From NCBI GenBank assembly GCA_016190145.1, contig JACPRD010000146.1:1-56714 (forward strand): a DNA stretch of 56,714 nucleotides. Reading direction: 5' to 3'. The translations under genes were made by a program, and so were the position numbers. Origin of the DNA: Planctomycetota bacterium. GTDB taxonomy: Bacteria; Planctomycetota; MHYJ01; WSZJ01. Positions 16,516 to 25,464 of this stretch are shown piece after piece (within the stretch, counting starts at the first letter, position 1; every line of letters starts with the position of its first letter). Below the pieces are notes generated by a model. The model had not been told where the DNA came from and searched no databases. It worked only from the letters and a program-made list of their open reading frames with translations.

Positions 16516-17184
16516 ATGACCCCGAAAGGCCTCATCTTCGATTTCAACGGCGTCCTCGTCGACGATGAACAGGTCCACTACCGCCTCTTCCATGAACTCC
16601 TCGCCCGCCGCGGCTTCCGCCTCACCGAACACGAGTACTACAACGACCGCTACTTCGTCCTCGACGACGCCGGCGTCTTCATGCGCTTCTTCGCCGACCA
16701 TCATGTCACCCTCACCCCCGAAGCCCTGAGCGCCCTCTGCGAACAGAAAGCCGCCCTCTACGCCGCCCTCCCCGAGGACCACTTCCAGTATTTCGAAGGC
16801 TCCATCGCCTTCGCGCGCGACGCCGCCCGCCACGTGCCTCTGGGCATCGCGAGCGGGGCGCGGGGTGCGGAGATCCGGCGCCATCTCGAGTTGAAGAGCC
16901 TGGGGCCGCTGTTCCGCTCGGTGATTTCGATCGACGAGGTCCGGCGCGGCAAGCCCGACCCCGAGGTGTTCCTGGCCGCCGCCCGCGGCATCGGCGTCGC
17001 TCCCGCGGAGTGCGTCGCCATCGAGGATTCCCCGGGCGGCCTCCAGGCCGCGCGCGCCGCAGGGATGCAGACCATCGGGCTCACGCACACGCTCGCGGCC
17101 GACAAGCTGCCGGCCGATCTCGTGCTGCCGACGCTCGAAGGCCTCTCGTGGGCGGAACTGGTCGCGCGGATCGTCCGCCGCTAG
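16516..17184 (+). CDS. HAD-superfamily phosphatase (beta-phosphoglucomutase-like)
   Basis: 222 residues from ATG at 16516, chosen because family homology (KGLIFDFNGVLVDDE) starts there; the in-frame extension upstream is not conserved-looking. Motif I is D9-F-N-G-V-L; Asp9 is the nucleophile, but the usual second aspartate is Asn11, which should weaken acid/base catalysis of phosphoester hydrolysis or change chemistry. A helical cap follows (about 20-95). Motif II is IASGAR, motif III KPDPEVFL and motif IV AIEDSPGG. The substrate cannot be predicted. It is the first of three closely spaced plus-strand genes. The remaining upstream gap (16385-16515) shows no gene. Confidence 0.85.
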   Translation: MTPKGLIFDFNGVLVDDEQVHYRLFHELLARRGFRLTEHEYYNDRYFVLDDAGVFMRFFADHHVTLTPEALSALCEQKAALYAALPEDHFQYFEGSIAFARDAARHVPLGIASGARGAEIRRHLELKSLGPLFRSVISIDEVRRGKPDPEVFLAAARGIGVAPAECVAIEDSPGGLQAARAAGMQTIGLTHTLAADKLPADLVLPTLEGLSWAELVARIVRR

Positions 17185-17193
17185 AATGCCGCC

Positions 17194-18060
17194 GTGTTTC
17201 CGCGCATCCTGACGCAGATCGAATTCGGCCGCTACGGCAGGCAGCCCGATTCCGAGATCGACCTCGCGGTCGCGGCGGGCCGGATCGCCGAGGACGAGTA
17301 CCCCCGCCTCCGTCCCTCCGACATTCTCCGCCCGCTCGCCGACCTAGCGGCGCGCGCCCCGCGGCTGCCCGGCGCGCCCGATCGCGTCCGCGCGGCGGCG
17401 CTGGCGAGATTTCTTTTCAAGGAAGAGGGATTCGGGCCGGACGAGGCGGAGTATTACGACCCGCGCAACTCGTACCTGAACGAAGTCCTCGCGCGGAAGG
17501 TCGGGATCCCTCTCACGCTCTCCCTCGTCCTGATCGAAGTCGCGCACCGCGTGGGCATCCCGCTCGTCGGCATCGGTTTTCCCAGGCGGTTCCTCGTGGG
17601 TCTCGCCGGCGACACCGACTTCTTCGTCGATCCTTACGGCCGCGGGCGCGTCCTCGACCTGCGCGGCACGATGAAACTGCACGAAGAGCTCGGCGGGCCG
17701 CGGCGGTCCTGGCGGCCGGCCTTCGCCTGCCCGGCGTCGAACAAGGAGATCCTCCAGCGCCTCCTCCGGAACCTGAAGGAGATCTTTCTGCGCCGCGAAG
17801 ACATCCCGCGATGCCTCGCCGCGACCGAGAAGCTCGCGGCGCTGTCGCCGGACGACCTTGAAGAGGTGCGTGACCGGGGAGTGCTGTCCCTCCACGGCCG
17901 CGCCTGGATCCGCGCGCTGGCGGATCTGGAAACGTATCTGGCGGGCCGGCCGGAAGCCGAGGATTCCGACCTGATCCGGTCCCACGTGCGCGTACTTCGG
18001 GACACCTTCGGCGCAACTATCCCCGTTGCGGCGGTTCAGCCGGAAGCCGGGAGACTCTGA
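17194..18060 (+). CDS. SirB1-like transglutaminase-core protein
   Basis: 288 residues from a GTG at 17194, 9 bases after the HAD gene. The segment YYDPRNSYLNEVLARKVGIPLTLS, with ...HRVGIPLVGIGFPRRFLV behind it, is the hallmark of the SirB1/Transglut_core2 family. That family resembles transglutaminases but lacks a clear catalytic cysteine. The C-terminus holds TPR-like helices (ILQRLLRNLKEIFLRRED onward) with the usual family length of about 270-290 residues. Function is unknown in most bacteria. Nine bases separate it from the next gene, so it belongs to the same transcription unit. Confidence 0.82.
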   Translation: MFPRILTQIEFGRYGRQPDSEIDLAVAAGRIAEDEYPRLRPSDILRPLADLAARAPRLPGAPDRVRAAALARFLFKEEGFGPDEAEYYDPRNSYLNEVLARKVGIPLTLSLVLIEVAHRVGIPLVGIGFPRRFLVGLAGDTDFFVDPYGRGRVLDLRGTMKLHEELGGPRRSWRPAFACPASNKEILQRLLRNLKEIFLRREDIPRCLAATEKLAALSPDDLEEVRDRGVLSLHGRAWIRALADLETYLAGRPEAEDSDLIRSHVRVLRDTFGATIPVAAVQPEAGRL

Positions 18061-18069
18061 GAGGTCCCG

Positions 18070-21000
18070 TTGGCCCACGCCTCTACCGCCTCGCACCGCC
18101 TCGCCACCGCCCTCGTCGCGGAGTTCGTGCCCGCGACCCCGGAGGGGCGCGCGCCGGCCGGGTTCCCCGCGCGCCTGAAGGAAGTCGTCGAGGCGCTCGG
18201 AGGCAGGCTCGAGGGCAGGCCCGGCCGGCGGACCTCGGCCGTGTTCGGGCTTCCGCACGGGGAGGAGGAGGACGCGGTCCGCGCCGTCCGCGCGGGCCTC
18301 GCAGTTCACCGCGAAATCGCCGCGCTCGGTCCGGAGGGCGCCCTCCGCGTCGGCGTCTTCACCCGCGACGTCCCCTGGCCGCGCCCCGGCGCCGGCCGGT
18401 CCGCCGTCGTCGACGAAATCCTGGCAGCCGCCGCCCGCCTCGCCGCCTCCGCCCGCCCCGGCGCCGTCCTCGTTTCCCCCGCCACCGAACGCGCCGCCTG
18501 CGCGCGCATCCGCTTCCGTAAACCCGATCCGCCCGCCGGCGACGCGTTCGAGGCTGTGGGAGAGGTCGAGACGCGGCGGGATTTCAGGGAGGACGTGGCG
18601 GTGCCGACGATCGGCCGCGACGCCGAGGTGGCGCGGCTCATGCAGCTCCACGAGGGCGGCGCGGGCGGTTTCCTGCTGGTCGAAGGGGACGCCGGCGTGG
18701 GGAAAAGCCGTGTGCTGTACGAATTCCGGCGGCGCCTGCAGGAGCGGCAGGACGGGGCGCTCGTCGCCGTGGGGCGCGCGCACGAGGGGCCGCAGCCGCC
18801 GCTCGAGGCCTTCTCCGATTTCGTCCGGTCGGCCGCCGGAGTCAGCGGGCTGGAGCGCGGAGACGGCGCGAAACTCTCCTCATGGATCGAGACCCACCTC
18901 TCCGAAACCATCCCCGACCCCATCGACCGCGAAAACTGCGCGCACCTGATCGCCCTCTCGCTCGGACTCTTCCTCCCCGACACCCGCGTGACGCACATCG
19001 AGCCCGCCCGCATGCGCGCGGAGACCCACTACGCCTGGGTCCGGTGGCTCCGGTCGCTCGCCTCGCGCCAGCCCGTCGTCCTGAGCCTCGAAGACCTCCA
19101 CTGGGCCGACGACGGCACCCTGGCGCTCATGGAGTCCCTCGCCGCCGGCCTCGCGGGGGAGCGCGTCATGATCCTGGGCGCCCGCCGCCCCGCCGCGCGC
19201 ACGCCGCGGGGGTACGAGAGGATGAGGCTGGAAGAGCTTCCGCGCGATTCCAGCCTGCGGCTCGCGGAGACGATTCTGCGCGGGCCGATCAGCGAGGAAC
19301 TCGGCGAGTTCCTCGTGCAGCAGTCCGGTGGCAACCCGTACTACCTCGAGGAACTCTCCCGCTACCTCGTCGAGTCGGGCCTCGTCGTGGGACAGCCTCT
19401 CCGCCTCCACTCCCGCCCCGAGCGCCTGCCCGAGGGTCTCCAGGGCCTCCTCGTTGCCCGCATCGACGGGCTGGGCCCCGAAGACAGCGAAGTCCTCAAG
19501 GCCGCGAGCGTCGTCGGCCCCTCCTTCTGGGTCGGACTCCTCGAGCGCGCCCTCTTCCGAAAGGTCGACCGCGCCCTCGAGCGCGCCCGCCGCCGCCAGC
19601 TCGTCGTCCCCCACGCCCGCTCCCTCATCCCCGGCGACCAGGAACTCGCCTTCCGCCACGCCCTCCTCCGCGACGCCGCCTACTCCCTCCTCGGCCCCCG
19701 CGAGCGCGCCCGCCTCCACCGCGTCGTCGCCGATCTCCTCGAACACCACATCGCCGACGGCGGACGCCGCGTGAAGGCGCTCGTCGCGACGCACCGGGAA
19801 GCGGCGGGTCAGCGCGAGGAGCCGGCGCGGCTCTGGCAGGAAGCGGCGGCCGAGGCGCTCCGGGAGTCGGCCTACGCGGAGGCGCTGGGCCACGCCGCCG
19901 AGGCGCGCCGCCTGGGTCGCGGTCCCGCGGCGCACCTGGTCGCCGCGCGGGCGTACGTCCGGCTGGCGAAACTGGAAGAGGCGCTCGTCGAAGCCGCCGC
20001 CGTCGCGGGCTCGCCCGACGCCTCGGCGGAAGAGGTCGCGAGCGCGCGGCTCATCGAGGCCGAGGTGCACGGGAGGCGCGGCGAACTGGAGAAATTCCTC
20101 GTGCTGGTCGAGCAGGTCGCCGCCGCGAATCCACCCGGCCTCGTCCTGCTCGAAGCCCTCGTCCGCAAGGCCCGCGTGCTCTGGAACCTCGGAAGGCACG
20201 ACGAGGCGCTCCGCGTCGTCGCGGAAGTCCGGACCCGCCTGCAGGCGCTTCCCGCCGGCGCCGCCGATCGCGAGGGCGCGCGGCTGCTCGCGGACTCCCA
20301 CAACATCGAGGGGCTCGTGCACTGGAAGCAGGGGCATCCGCGCGAGGCGACCACCGCCTACGAGCAGGCCCTCGCCCTCGCGCGGAGCATCGGCGACCGC
20401 GTCGCGATCGCCTCCACGCTGAACAGCATGGGCGCGCTCCATCGCGACCTCCGGGCCGACGTCCAGGCGCGGGCGGCCTTCGAGGAAGCGCTCGCGATGC
20501 TGCGCGCGATCGGCGACCGCATCGGGATCGCGGGCGCCCTGGCGAATCTCGGGCTCGTCTACCGAGAGGCGGGCGCCCTTTCCGAATCCGTTGCGGCCCA
20601 CCGCGAATCGCTCGGCATCCTGCGCCAGACGGGGGACCTGCACGTGGTCTCGCGCGGTCTCAAGGCGCTGTCCGACGCGCTGCTCGACGGCGGCCGGCTC
20701 CTGGAGGCGCTTCAGGCGCTCGATGAAGCCCTCGACCTCGCGCGCCGCTCGGGGGATCGCGGCGCGGAGATGCTGGCGGTGCGGAATCTGGGCCAGGTGC
20801 ACGCGGCGCTGGGGGAGGAGCCGCGGGCGCTCGAGGAATACCGGCAGGCGCTGGCGATGGCGCGCGTGCAGGAGAACGGCTACAACGAGGTCTTCATCCT
20901 GGTGCGCGAGGGGGAGCTTCACGCGGCGTCCGGGCGGACCGAGGAGGCGGAGCGCACGCTGGCCGCCGCGCTCAAGGCCGCCGACGAGCGCCGGCTGCCG

Positions 21001-21417
21001 GAGCTTCTGGTCTCGGCGCACATCGCGCGCGCGCGGCTGCGGGCGGCGAGTTCTCCGGGGGACGCCACCGAGGACGCCCGCAGCGCGCTGACCGGCGCGG
21101 TCTCGACCCGGAACGTCTCCAACGAAGCCTGCGCCGCGGCGCTCCTCGCCCGTTGCGAAGCCGCCGCCGGCGATGCCGCCTCCGCCCGCGAAAAACTGGA
21201 TCGCGCGCTCGCGCTCGCGCCGCGCTGCGGCGTCTTCCTCGAGCGCCTCCACCTCTACGAGGACGAAGCCCGCGTCCGCCTCGCCCTCGGCGACCGCGCC
21301 GGCGCCGCCCGCGCCGCGGCGGAGGGGGAGAAAACAGCACGAGAGCAGGGAGCGCGAAGGGCGGCGGCGCGGTTTGGGGAAATCCTCCTGTCGATTGGCT
21401 CAGGGGAACGAGATTAG
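18070..21417 (+). CDS. Large AAA-type ATPase with N-terminal cyclase remnant and C-terminal TPRs
   Basis: 1115 residues from a TTG at 18070 with GAGAGG nearby. Residues about 10-165 resemble the class III adenylate cyclase fold but lack the metal-binding aspartates. A P-loop ATPase domain follows, with Walker A GDAGVGKSR (206-214) and Walker B-like VVLSLEDLHWADD (around 337-349). After about residue 560 come at least ten TPR-like helical pairs (for example AIASTLNSMGALHRDL, GIAGALANLGLVYREAG). This architecture is common in sensory ATPases related to STAND/LAL regulators. No DNA-binding domain is seen, so output is probably protein-protein. A paralogue of the same layout lies at 25465-28485. 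Confidence 0.85.
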   Translation: MAHASTASHRLATALVAEFVPATPEGRAPAGFPARLKEVVEALGGRLEGRPGRRTSAVFGLPHGEEEDAVRAVRAGLAVHREIAALGPEGALRVGVFTRDVPWPRPGAGRSAVVDEILAAAARLAASARPGAVLVSPATERAACARIRFRKPDPPAGDAFEAVGEVETRRDFREDVAVPTIGRDAEVARLMQLHEGGAGGFLLVEGDAGVGKSRVLYEFRRRLQERQDGALVAVGRAHEGPQPPLEAFSDFVRSAAGVSGLERGDGAKLSSWIETHLSETIPDPIDRENCAHLIALSLGLFLPDTRVTHIEPARMRAETHYAWVRWLRSLASRQPVVLSLEDLHWADDGTLALMESLAAGLAGERVMILGARRPAARTPRGYERMRLEELPRDSSLRLAETILRGPISEELGEFLVQQSGGNPYYLEELSRYLVESGLVVGQPLRLHSRPERLPEGLQGLLVARIDGLGPEDSEVLKAASVVGPSFWVGLLERALFRKVDRALERARRRQLVVPHARSLIPGDQELAFRHALLRDAAYSLLGPRERARLHRVVADLLEHHIADGGRRVKALVATHREAAGQREEPARLWQEAAAEALRESAYAEALGHAAEARRLGRGPAAHLVAARAYVRLAKLEEALVEAAAVAGSPDASAEEVASARLIEAEVHGRRGELEKFLVLVEQVAAANPPGLVLLEALVRKARVLWNLGRHDEALRVVAEVRTRLQALPAGAADREGARLLADSHNIEGLVHWKQGHPREATTAYEQALALARSIGDRVAIASTLNSMGALHRDLRADVQARAAFEEALAMLRAIGDRIGIAGALANLGLVYREAGALSESVAAHRESLGILRQTGDLHVVSRGLKALSDALLDGGRLLEALQALDEALDLARRSGDRGAEMLAVRNLGQVHAALGEEPRALEEYRQALAMARVQENGYNEVFILVREGELHAASGRTEEAERTLAAALKAADERRLPELLVSAHIARARLRAASSPGDATEDARSALTGAVSTRNVSNEACAAALLARCEAAAGDAASAREKLDRALALAPRCGVFLERLHLYEDEARVRLALGDRAGAARAAAEGEKTAREQGARRAAARFGEILLSIGSGERD

Positions 21418-21798
21418 GTGTTCGTGTCTGGCAGCAGCATCCGAGTTCGCGCTTGCGATTCCCCCCCCCCTATGCGCGTTAGAATCGCGCGGCCCGCGAC
21501 CTCAAGCGGAGGGAGTTTTTTCGGCATCGTTTCAGGAGGGCATGCGACACCGGGGAGCAACAAGGATGGCGGGGATGCGAGGGCCCGAGCGGATGGCACC
21601 GCCAGCGGAGAACCGGGCAATGGGGATGGCACGGGTTCGAAGGGTAAGATCAGCCTCAGGGAAATCGTGCCGGAGAAGTAGTCGATCGTGGCAGATCGGT
21701 GTGCCGGGGGTTGAACCGGCGCGGACATGCCTGTCGATCCCAGCAGCGGAGGCCGCCATGACTGCCGTCTTGAAATGTCGGCGCGGGCCGGTGCCGAC
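21418..21798. other. 381-base gap with no well-supported gene
   Basis: It contains a run of ten C residues (near 21463-21472) and a 70-codon frame from ATG 21472 to TAG 21681 rich in Gly, Asp and Ala (ending SLREIVPEK). I cannot match that frame to a family and it lacks a ribosome binding site. No repeats or RNA genes were seen. It may be decayed coding sequence. Confidence 0.35.
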
Positions 21799-23229
21799 AT
21801 GATGCGCCGCGCCATCTGGCCGTGCGCGGCCACGGCGCTCGTCGTCGTAATCGCCTTCTGGTTGGCCAGGCGATCACCGCAGTCTCCCGACGCAGACTAT
21901 GATCAGAGGAGCCTGTGGCGCCGGAATGCCTCGCGGCAAAACGAAGCCTCAGTCCCCTCGCCGACTCCCGGACCGGCTCGGAACGCCGTCCGCATAAGAG
22001 TAATGACGGCTTCCGGAGATCCGGCGCGCGGAGCGAGGATCTGCATCCCGAGGAGAGGCGTGTCCATTCCATTCGCGACCGCGGCGGACACCGGGATCGC
22101 GGACATCGAGATTCCCCCCGAGCAGGACAGGGAGAAACTGCGAATCGCCGTGCTGTGGACGGACACCAGCGGATTTCCACACTGGATCGTGAATTCCCTG
22201 GATCTGGCCCGGGGCTCCGCAGGCCCCGATTGTGATGCTGCAATCCGACTCCCGGCCCTCTCGCGTGTCCGCATCCGTCTCGTCGGGGCCGACGGAACCG
22301 TCCTCGCACGTCAGTCGATTTCCATCCATGCGTTTCTCGCGCGACCCGGGGAGGATCCCGAAACCGTTGCCTTCCTGTCCATGGCCGACACGAGCGGTCA
22401 CGGGACCACCATCGAAACCGACGACGTCGGCGAAGCCGAACTCGAGGGAGTCTCCGAAGCCCTGACGCTGAAATTCGACTTTTTTGCGACCGGCACGCCG
22501 ACGTCGGTCTACTCGCGAGTTGAGACCAACCTGCTGCCAGCCGGGCCACCGGGGTACTATCGGGCAGAGCCTCAGGACGAGTACTTCGTGCGCGTCATGA
22601 AGTGCGAAATGCCCGCATTCTCCATCAAGGTCGTGGATGGCGCTGATCAGGCCGTGAAGGGCGCGCTCGTCGGATACTTTCTGGCCGGTCCGATCGGGAG
22701 CGGTGCACGCCTGCACACCGAGGCAGTGGCGGCGACGGATGATGCAGGGACCGCGACCTTGCGCCTGGCGTGGCGCAGCGTCGAGCCCGCGAGACTTGAC
22801 GGTTGCGCGTACTGGATCGTGGCGTACTCTTCAGGCCATGGAGCCACTTACTCCCGCGGATTACTCAGCCTGGCCGATCCTCAGGCGCAGGTGCAGCTGA
22901 GCATGCAGCAAACTCAAATCGTCCGGGGACGAGTCCTCCAGGAAGAAACGGGCGAACCTGTCGCCGGGATAAACGTCTTCCTGAGGCCCTTCTTCGTCAA
23001 TTGGCAGGCGGGTCCGGCTCGGTCGGACCTCAACGGCGAGTTTGAGTTCGTTCTGCCCAAGCCGCCGCCGCCGGACTGGCGGCCACCCGATTGCAGAGAA
23101 TCCGATTTCAGGTGGCGGCTCAAGCTGGCGTCCGACAGCGCTTCCGAATTCGTCGTAGAAGACGACTCGCTGGGTCCGGTTTTGCGTCTCGACGACCAGG
23201 CGACCTACCGAGTACGTGAGATCAGGTAG
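21799..23229 (+). CDS. Membrane-anchored protein with carboxypeptidase-regulatory-like domains
   Basis: 476 residues from the ATG at 21799 (MMRRAIWP). This start was chosen because a signal-anchor helix (about residues 6-23, ATALVVVIAFWLA) follows at the usual distance; in-frame ATGs at 21727 and 21775 are alternatives. After a low-complexity linker (about 25-60) come several beta-rich segments like carboxypeptidase-regulatory or Cna-B folds, such as VRIRVMTASGDPARGARICI, FSIKVVDGADQAVKGALVG and VRGRVLQEETGEPVAGINVF. The bulk should be outside the cytoplasmic membrane. No catalytic motif is visible and I cannot assign a role. G+C and codon use look less extreme than in neighbours. Confidence 0.72.
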   Translation: MMRRAIWPCAATALVVVIAFWLARRSPQSPDADYDQRSLWRRNASRQNEASVPSPTPGPARNAVRIRVMTASGDPARGARICIPRRGVSIPFATAADTGIADIEIPPEQDREKLRIAVLWTDTSGFPHWIVNSLDLARGSAGPDCDAAIRLPALSRVRIRLVGADGTVLARQSISIHAFLARPGEDPETVAFLSMADTSGHGTTIETDDVGEAELEGVSEALTLKFDFFATGTPTSVYSRVETNLLPAGPPGYYRAEPQDEYFVRVMKCEMPAFSIKVVDGADQAVKGALVGYFLAGPIGSGARLHTEAVAATDDAGTATLRLAWRSVEPARLDGCAYWIVAYSSGHGATYSRGLLSLADPQAQVQLSMQQTQIVRGRVLQEETGEPVAGINVFLRPFFVNWQAGPARSDLNGEFEFVLPKPPPPDWRPPDCRESDFRWRLKLASDSASEFVVEDDSLGPVLRLDDQATYRVREIR

Positions 23230-23249
23230 GCAAAGCCCCTTCCGGCCTC

Positions 23250-23762
23250 CTACTTCTTGAGCCCATACCTCTGCCATTCCGCCATGTGCGTGAGCGACGA
23301 GAGGTCCTTCATCCGGTCCAGGTAGAGCACGCCGTCGATGTGGTCCAGCTCGTGCTGGATCACCCGCGCGTGGAACTCCGTCGCCTCGAACTCCAGCGGC
23401 TTGCCCTTCCGGTCCGTCGCCTTGACGCCGATGTGGCGGAACCTCGGGACGAGGCCGCGCATGTCGTTGATCGAGAGGCAGCCCTCCCAGTCCTCGGCCT
23501 TCTGCTGCGAGAGCGGCTCGAAGGTGGCGTTGAGAAGAGGCGTCGGCGCGGTCGCGTTGGAGCCCTTGACGGCCTCGATGATGACCACGCGCAGCGACGT
23601 GTGCACCTGCGGCGCGGCGAGCCCGACGCCGCTGTATTCCTTCATCGTGTCGATCATGTCGTCGATGAGCCGCTGGACGTCGGGGTGCAGAGGGTCCTTG
23701 ATCGCCGCGGCTTTGCGGCGGAGGACGGGATTGCCCATCATGGCGACTTTGAGGATGGCCAC
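23250..23762 (-). CDS. def: Peptide deformylase
   Basis: 170 residues. It removes the formyl group from the N-terminal methionine of new proteins in the cytoplasm. All three motifs are intact: GVGLAAPQ (45-52), EGCLS (93-97, Cys95 a metal ligand) and HELDH (137-141, two His ligands and the catalytic Glu). The start MAILKVAMMGNPVLRRKA is usual for the family. It follows the M3-like gene on the same strand across a repeat-bearing gap of 205 bases. Confidence 0.96.
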   Translation of the reverse strand: MAILKVAMMGNPVLRRKAAAIKDPLHPDVQRLIDDMIDTMKEYSGVGLAAPQVHTSLRVVIIEAVKGSNATAPTPLLNATFEPLSQQKAEDWEGCLSINDMRGLVPRFRHIGVKATDRKGKPLEFEATEFHARVIQHELDHIDGVLYLDRMKDLSSLTHMAEWQRYGLKK

Positions 23763-23820
23763 TTAAGAAGCCTCACGGGGGGGAGATGGGTTGGTTTTAC
23801 AACACTTTAGGGGCAAGGCA

Positions 23821-23915
23821 ATTTTGAATTTTGAATTTTGAATTGTGAATTTGACACTCCGGACCGGGGGGACGCGGGTTCTCGGGTCTAATTCACAATT
23901 CAAAATTCAACATTG
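23821..23915. repeat. AATTTTG/AATTCAA-type heptamer repeat hairpin
   Basis: Arm one (23821-23852) is about four units of TGAATTT; arm two (23890-23915) is the reverse complement (AATTCAA units). Thirty-seven G+C-rich bases lie between. The A+T-rich arms stand out strongly from the surroundings. Arm two ends 52 bases past the stop at 23968. The same family is at 39900-40010. Confidence 0.85.
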
Positions 23916-23967
23916 TCCTTGAACGGCCGTGGCCTCGCTCTTTTCGAATCATCCCACCTGCGAACGC

Positions 23968-25410
23968 TCACGCCAGCCTCGCCAGAAACCCCTTCGCCAT
24001 CGCCCCGAATCCGTCCTCCTCCGCCCCGAGCTTTTCCACCAGCCCTTCCACCGGCCACCTCCTCCCCGCCGCCCACGCCTCGACGAGGAACGCCCCCGTC
24101 TCGGGATTGCGCCACCAGTTCTCGAACTTCGTTTCGAGGAGGCGCGAGAGGGAAGCGGCGGCGGCGGCGGCGCGGACGGAGTGGGCGGACTCGAGAAGCG
24201 GCGACAGGTCGGCGAGGAGAAGCGGCGCGTGGTGCTTCACGAGGGTCGCCTCGGTCACGCGCTCGGCCAGCGCCGCGGGCGCCGCGCCGGCGTGGAGGTC
24301 GAGCTCCGCTTCCAGAAGCCCGCAGCGAAGACGCGTCGCGTAGAGGTGGAGCGTCTGGAGTTCGCGCGCGGCGTCCTTCGATTTCGCGAAGTCCAGCACG
24401 CGGGCGATCCAGTCGCGCTCGAACGGCGCCGCGTGGAGGACTTCGGCCCAGGCGCGCGGGACGGCGGGGTCGCCGAGGACGCGGTCTTCCATGGGGAGGG
24501 CGGCGGGCGTGTGGGCGGCGCAGAGCGCGCGCGTCCAGGAGCGGAGAGTGTCGGCCCAGCCGGGGACGCCGTCTTCGAGGTAGAGCGAGAGGTAGACTTC
24601 GCCGGGGACTTTTCGCCGGGCGAACGTCGTCGGGGGCTCGGTGGCGGCCTGTCGCCGGAGGCGTCCCCCGGCCGAGGGATCGAGCCCCATCCATTTGAAC
24701 GCCCCCTCGAGGATCCGCGCCTCGCGGTCGCGCGGCGCCGGGATCGCCCGCCGGAGGTCGAATCGCACCCACCCCAGGTCGTGCGCGCCGGCGTGCTCGA
24801 TCGAACCGTCGTGCCGCTTGAGCATCCAGTCGAGGTTTTCGCGGTGCGCGTCCCGCGTGTCGGCGAGGAATCTCCGCGCCCCTGCGACGGCCTTCACGGG
24901 ATCGACCCCCGTGTACCGCGCGAACAGCTCCGGGACACCCTTCGCCCCCAGCTCCTGCGCCGCTTCCTTTCGGCGCCGTCCCAGCGCGAGCCGGTCCTCC
25001 GCGAGTTCGGCCGCCGCCGCCGCCAGCGCCTCCTCACAGGTCCGCCGCGTCTCGCGGTCCGGCGCGTGCTCCTGCATCCGGCGCACCGCCGCGACCGTCG
25101 CCGTCGAGCCGTCGGGCAGCCGGACGTCGGCGCGCGCGAACCGTTCCTCGATCTCCTCCGTCCCCTCGCGCGATTTCCGCCGCAGCCAGGCCCAGGCGAC
25201 GCCCGCGCGCAGCGCCTCCAGCCGGCGTTTCGCCTCCGCCTCCCCGCGCGCCTCCGCCGATTTCAGCGCCTCCTCGACGACGGCGAGGCTTTCGCGGGTC
25301 GCGGCCCGCGGAAACCGCGCGTGCAGTTCCTCGGGGTCGGCGTTGCGCAGGAGCCCGTACTCGGATTCGCCGAGCAGGTTTTCCAGGTCGCGCCGGATGT
25401 CCTCGGGCAT
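23968..25410 (-). CDS. M3-peptidase-like protein lacking the zinc motif
   Basis: 480 residues, mostly helical, no signal peptide. The middle (KWMGLDPSAGGRL, RRKVPGEVYLSLYLEDGVPG) and the spacing of helices resemble oligoendopeptidase F/M3 enzymes. Where HExxH should stand there is RALCAAHTPAAL, so no zinc site can form. It may be a pseudo-enzyme, or the likeness may be superficial. The ATG at 25410 was chosen because MPEDIRRDLENLLGE begins a well-behaved helical frame; the open frame continues upstream only as antisense of another gene. It precedes def on the same strand. Confidence 0.65.
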   Translation of the reverse strand: MPEDIRRDLENLLGESEYGLLRNADPEELHARFPRAATRESLAVVEEALKSAEARGEAEAKRRLEALRAGVAWAWLRRKSREGTEEIEERFARADVRLPDGSTATVAAVRRMQEHAPDRETRRTCEEALAAAAAELAEDRLALGRRRKEAAQELGAKGVPELFARYTGVDPVKAVAGARRFLADTRDAHRENLDWMLKRHDGSIEHAGAHDLGWVRFDLRRAIPAPRDREARILEGAFKWMGLDPSAGGRLRRQAATEPPTTFARRKVPGEVYLSLYLEDGVPGWADTLRSWTRALCAAHTPAALPMEDRVLGDPAVPRAWAEVLHAAPFERDWIARVLDFAKSKDAARELQTLHLYATRLRCGLLEAELDLHAGAAPAALAERVTEATLVKHHAPLLLADLSPLLESAHSVRAAAAAASLSRLLETKFENWWRNPETGAFLVEAWAAGRRWPVEGLVEKLGAEEDGFGAMAKGFLARLA

Positions 25411-25464
25411 GGGTTGCACTTTAGCCCGCGGTCGGGGCAAGGCCAATGGTGATAGGATTCCGGC

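Noticed and set aside
21472..21681. Small Gly/Asp-rich plus-strand gene
   Set aside because: No homology that I recognise, no ribosome binding site, preceded by a run of C; described only as part of the gap.
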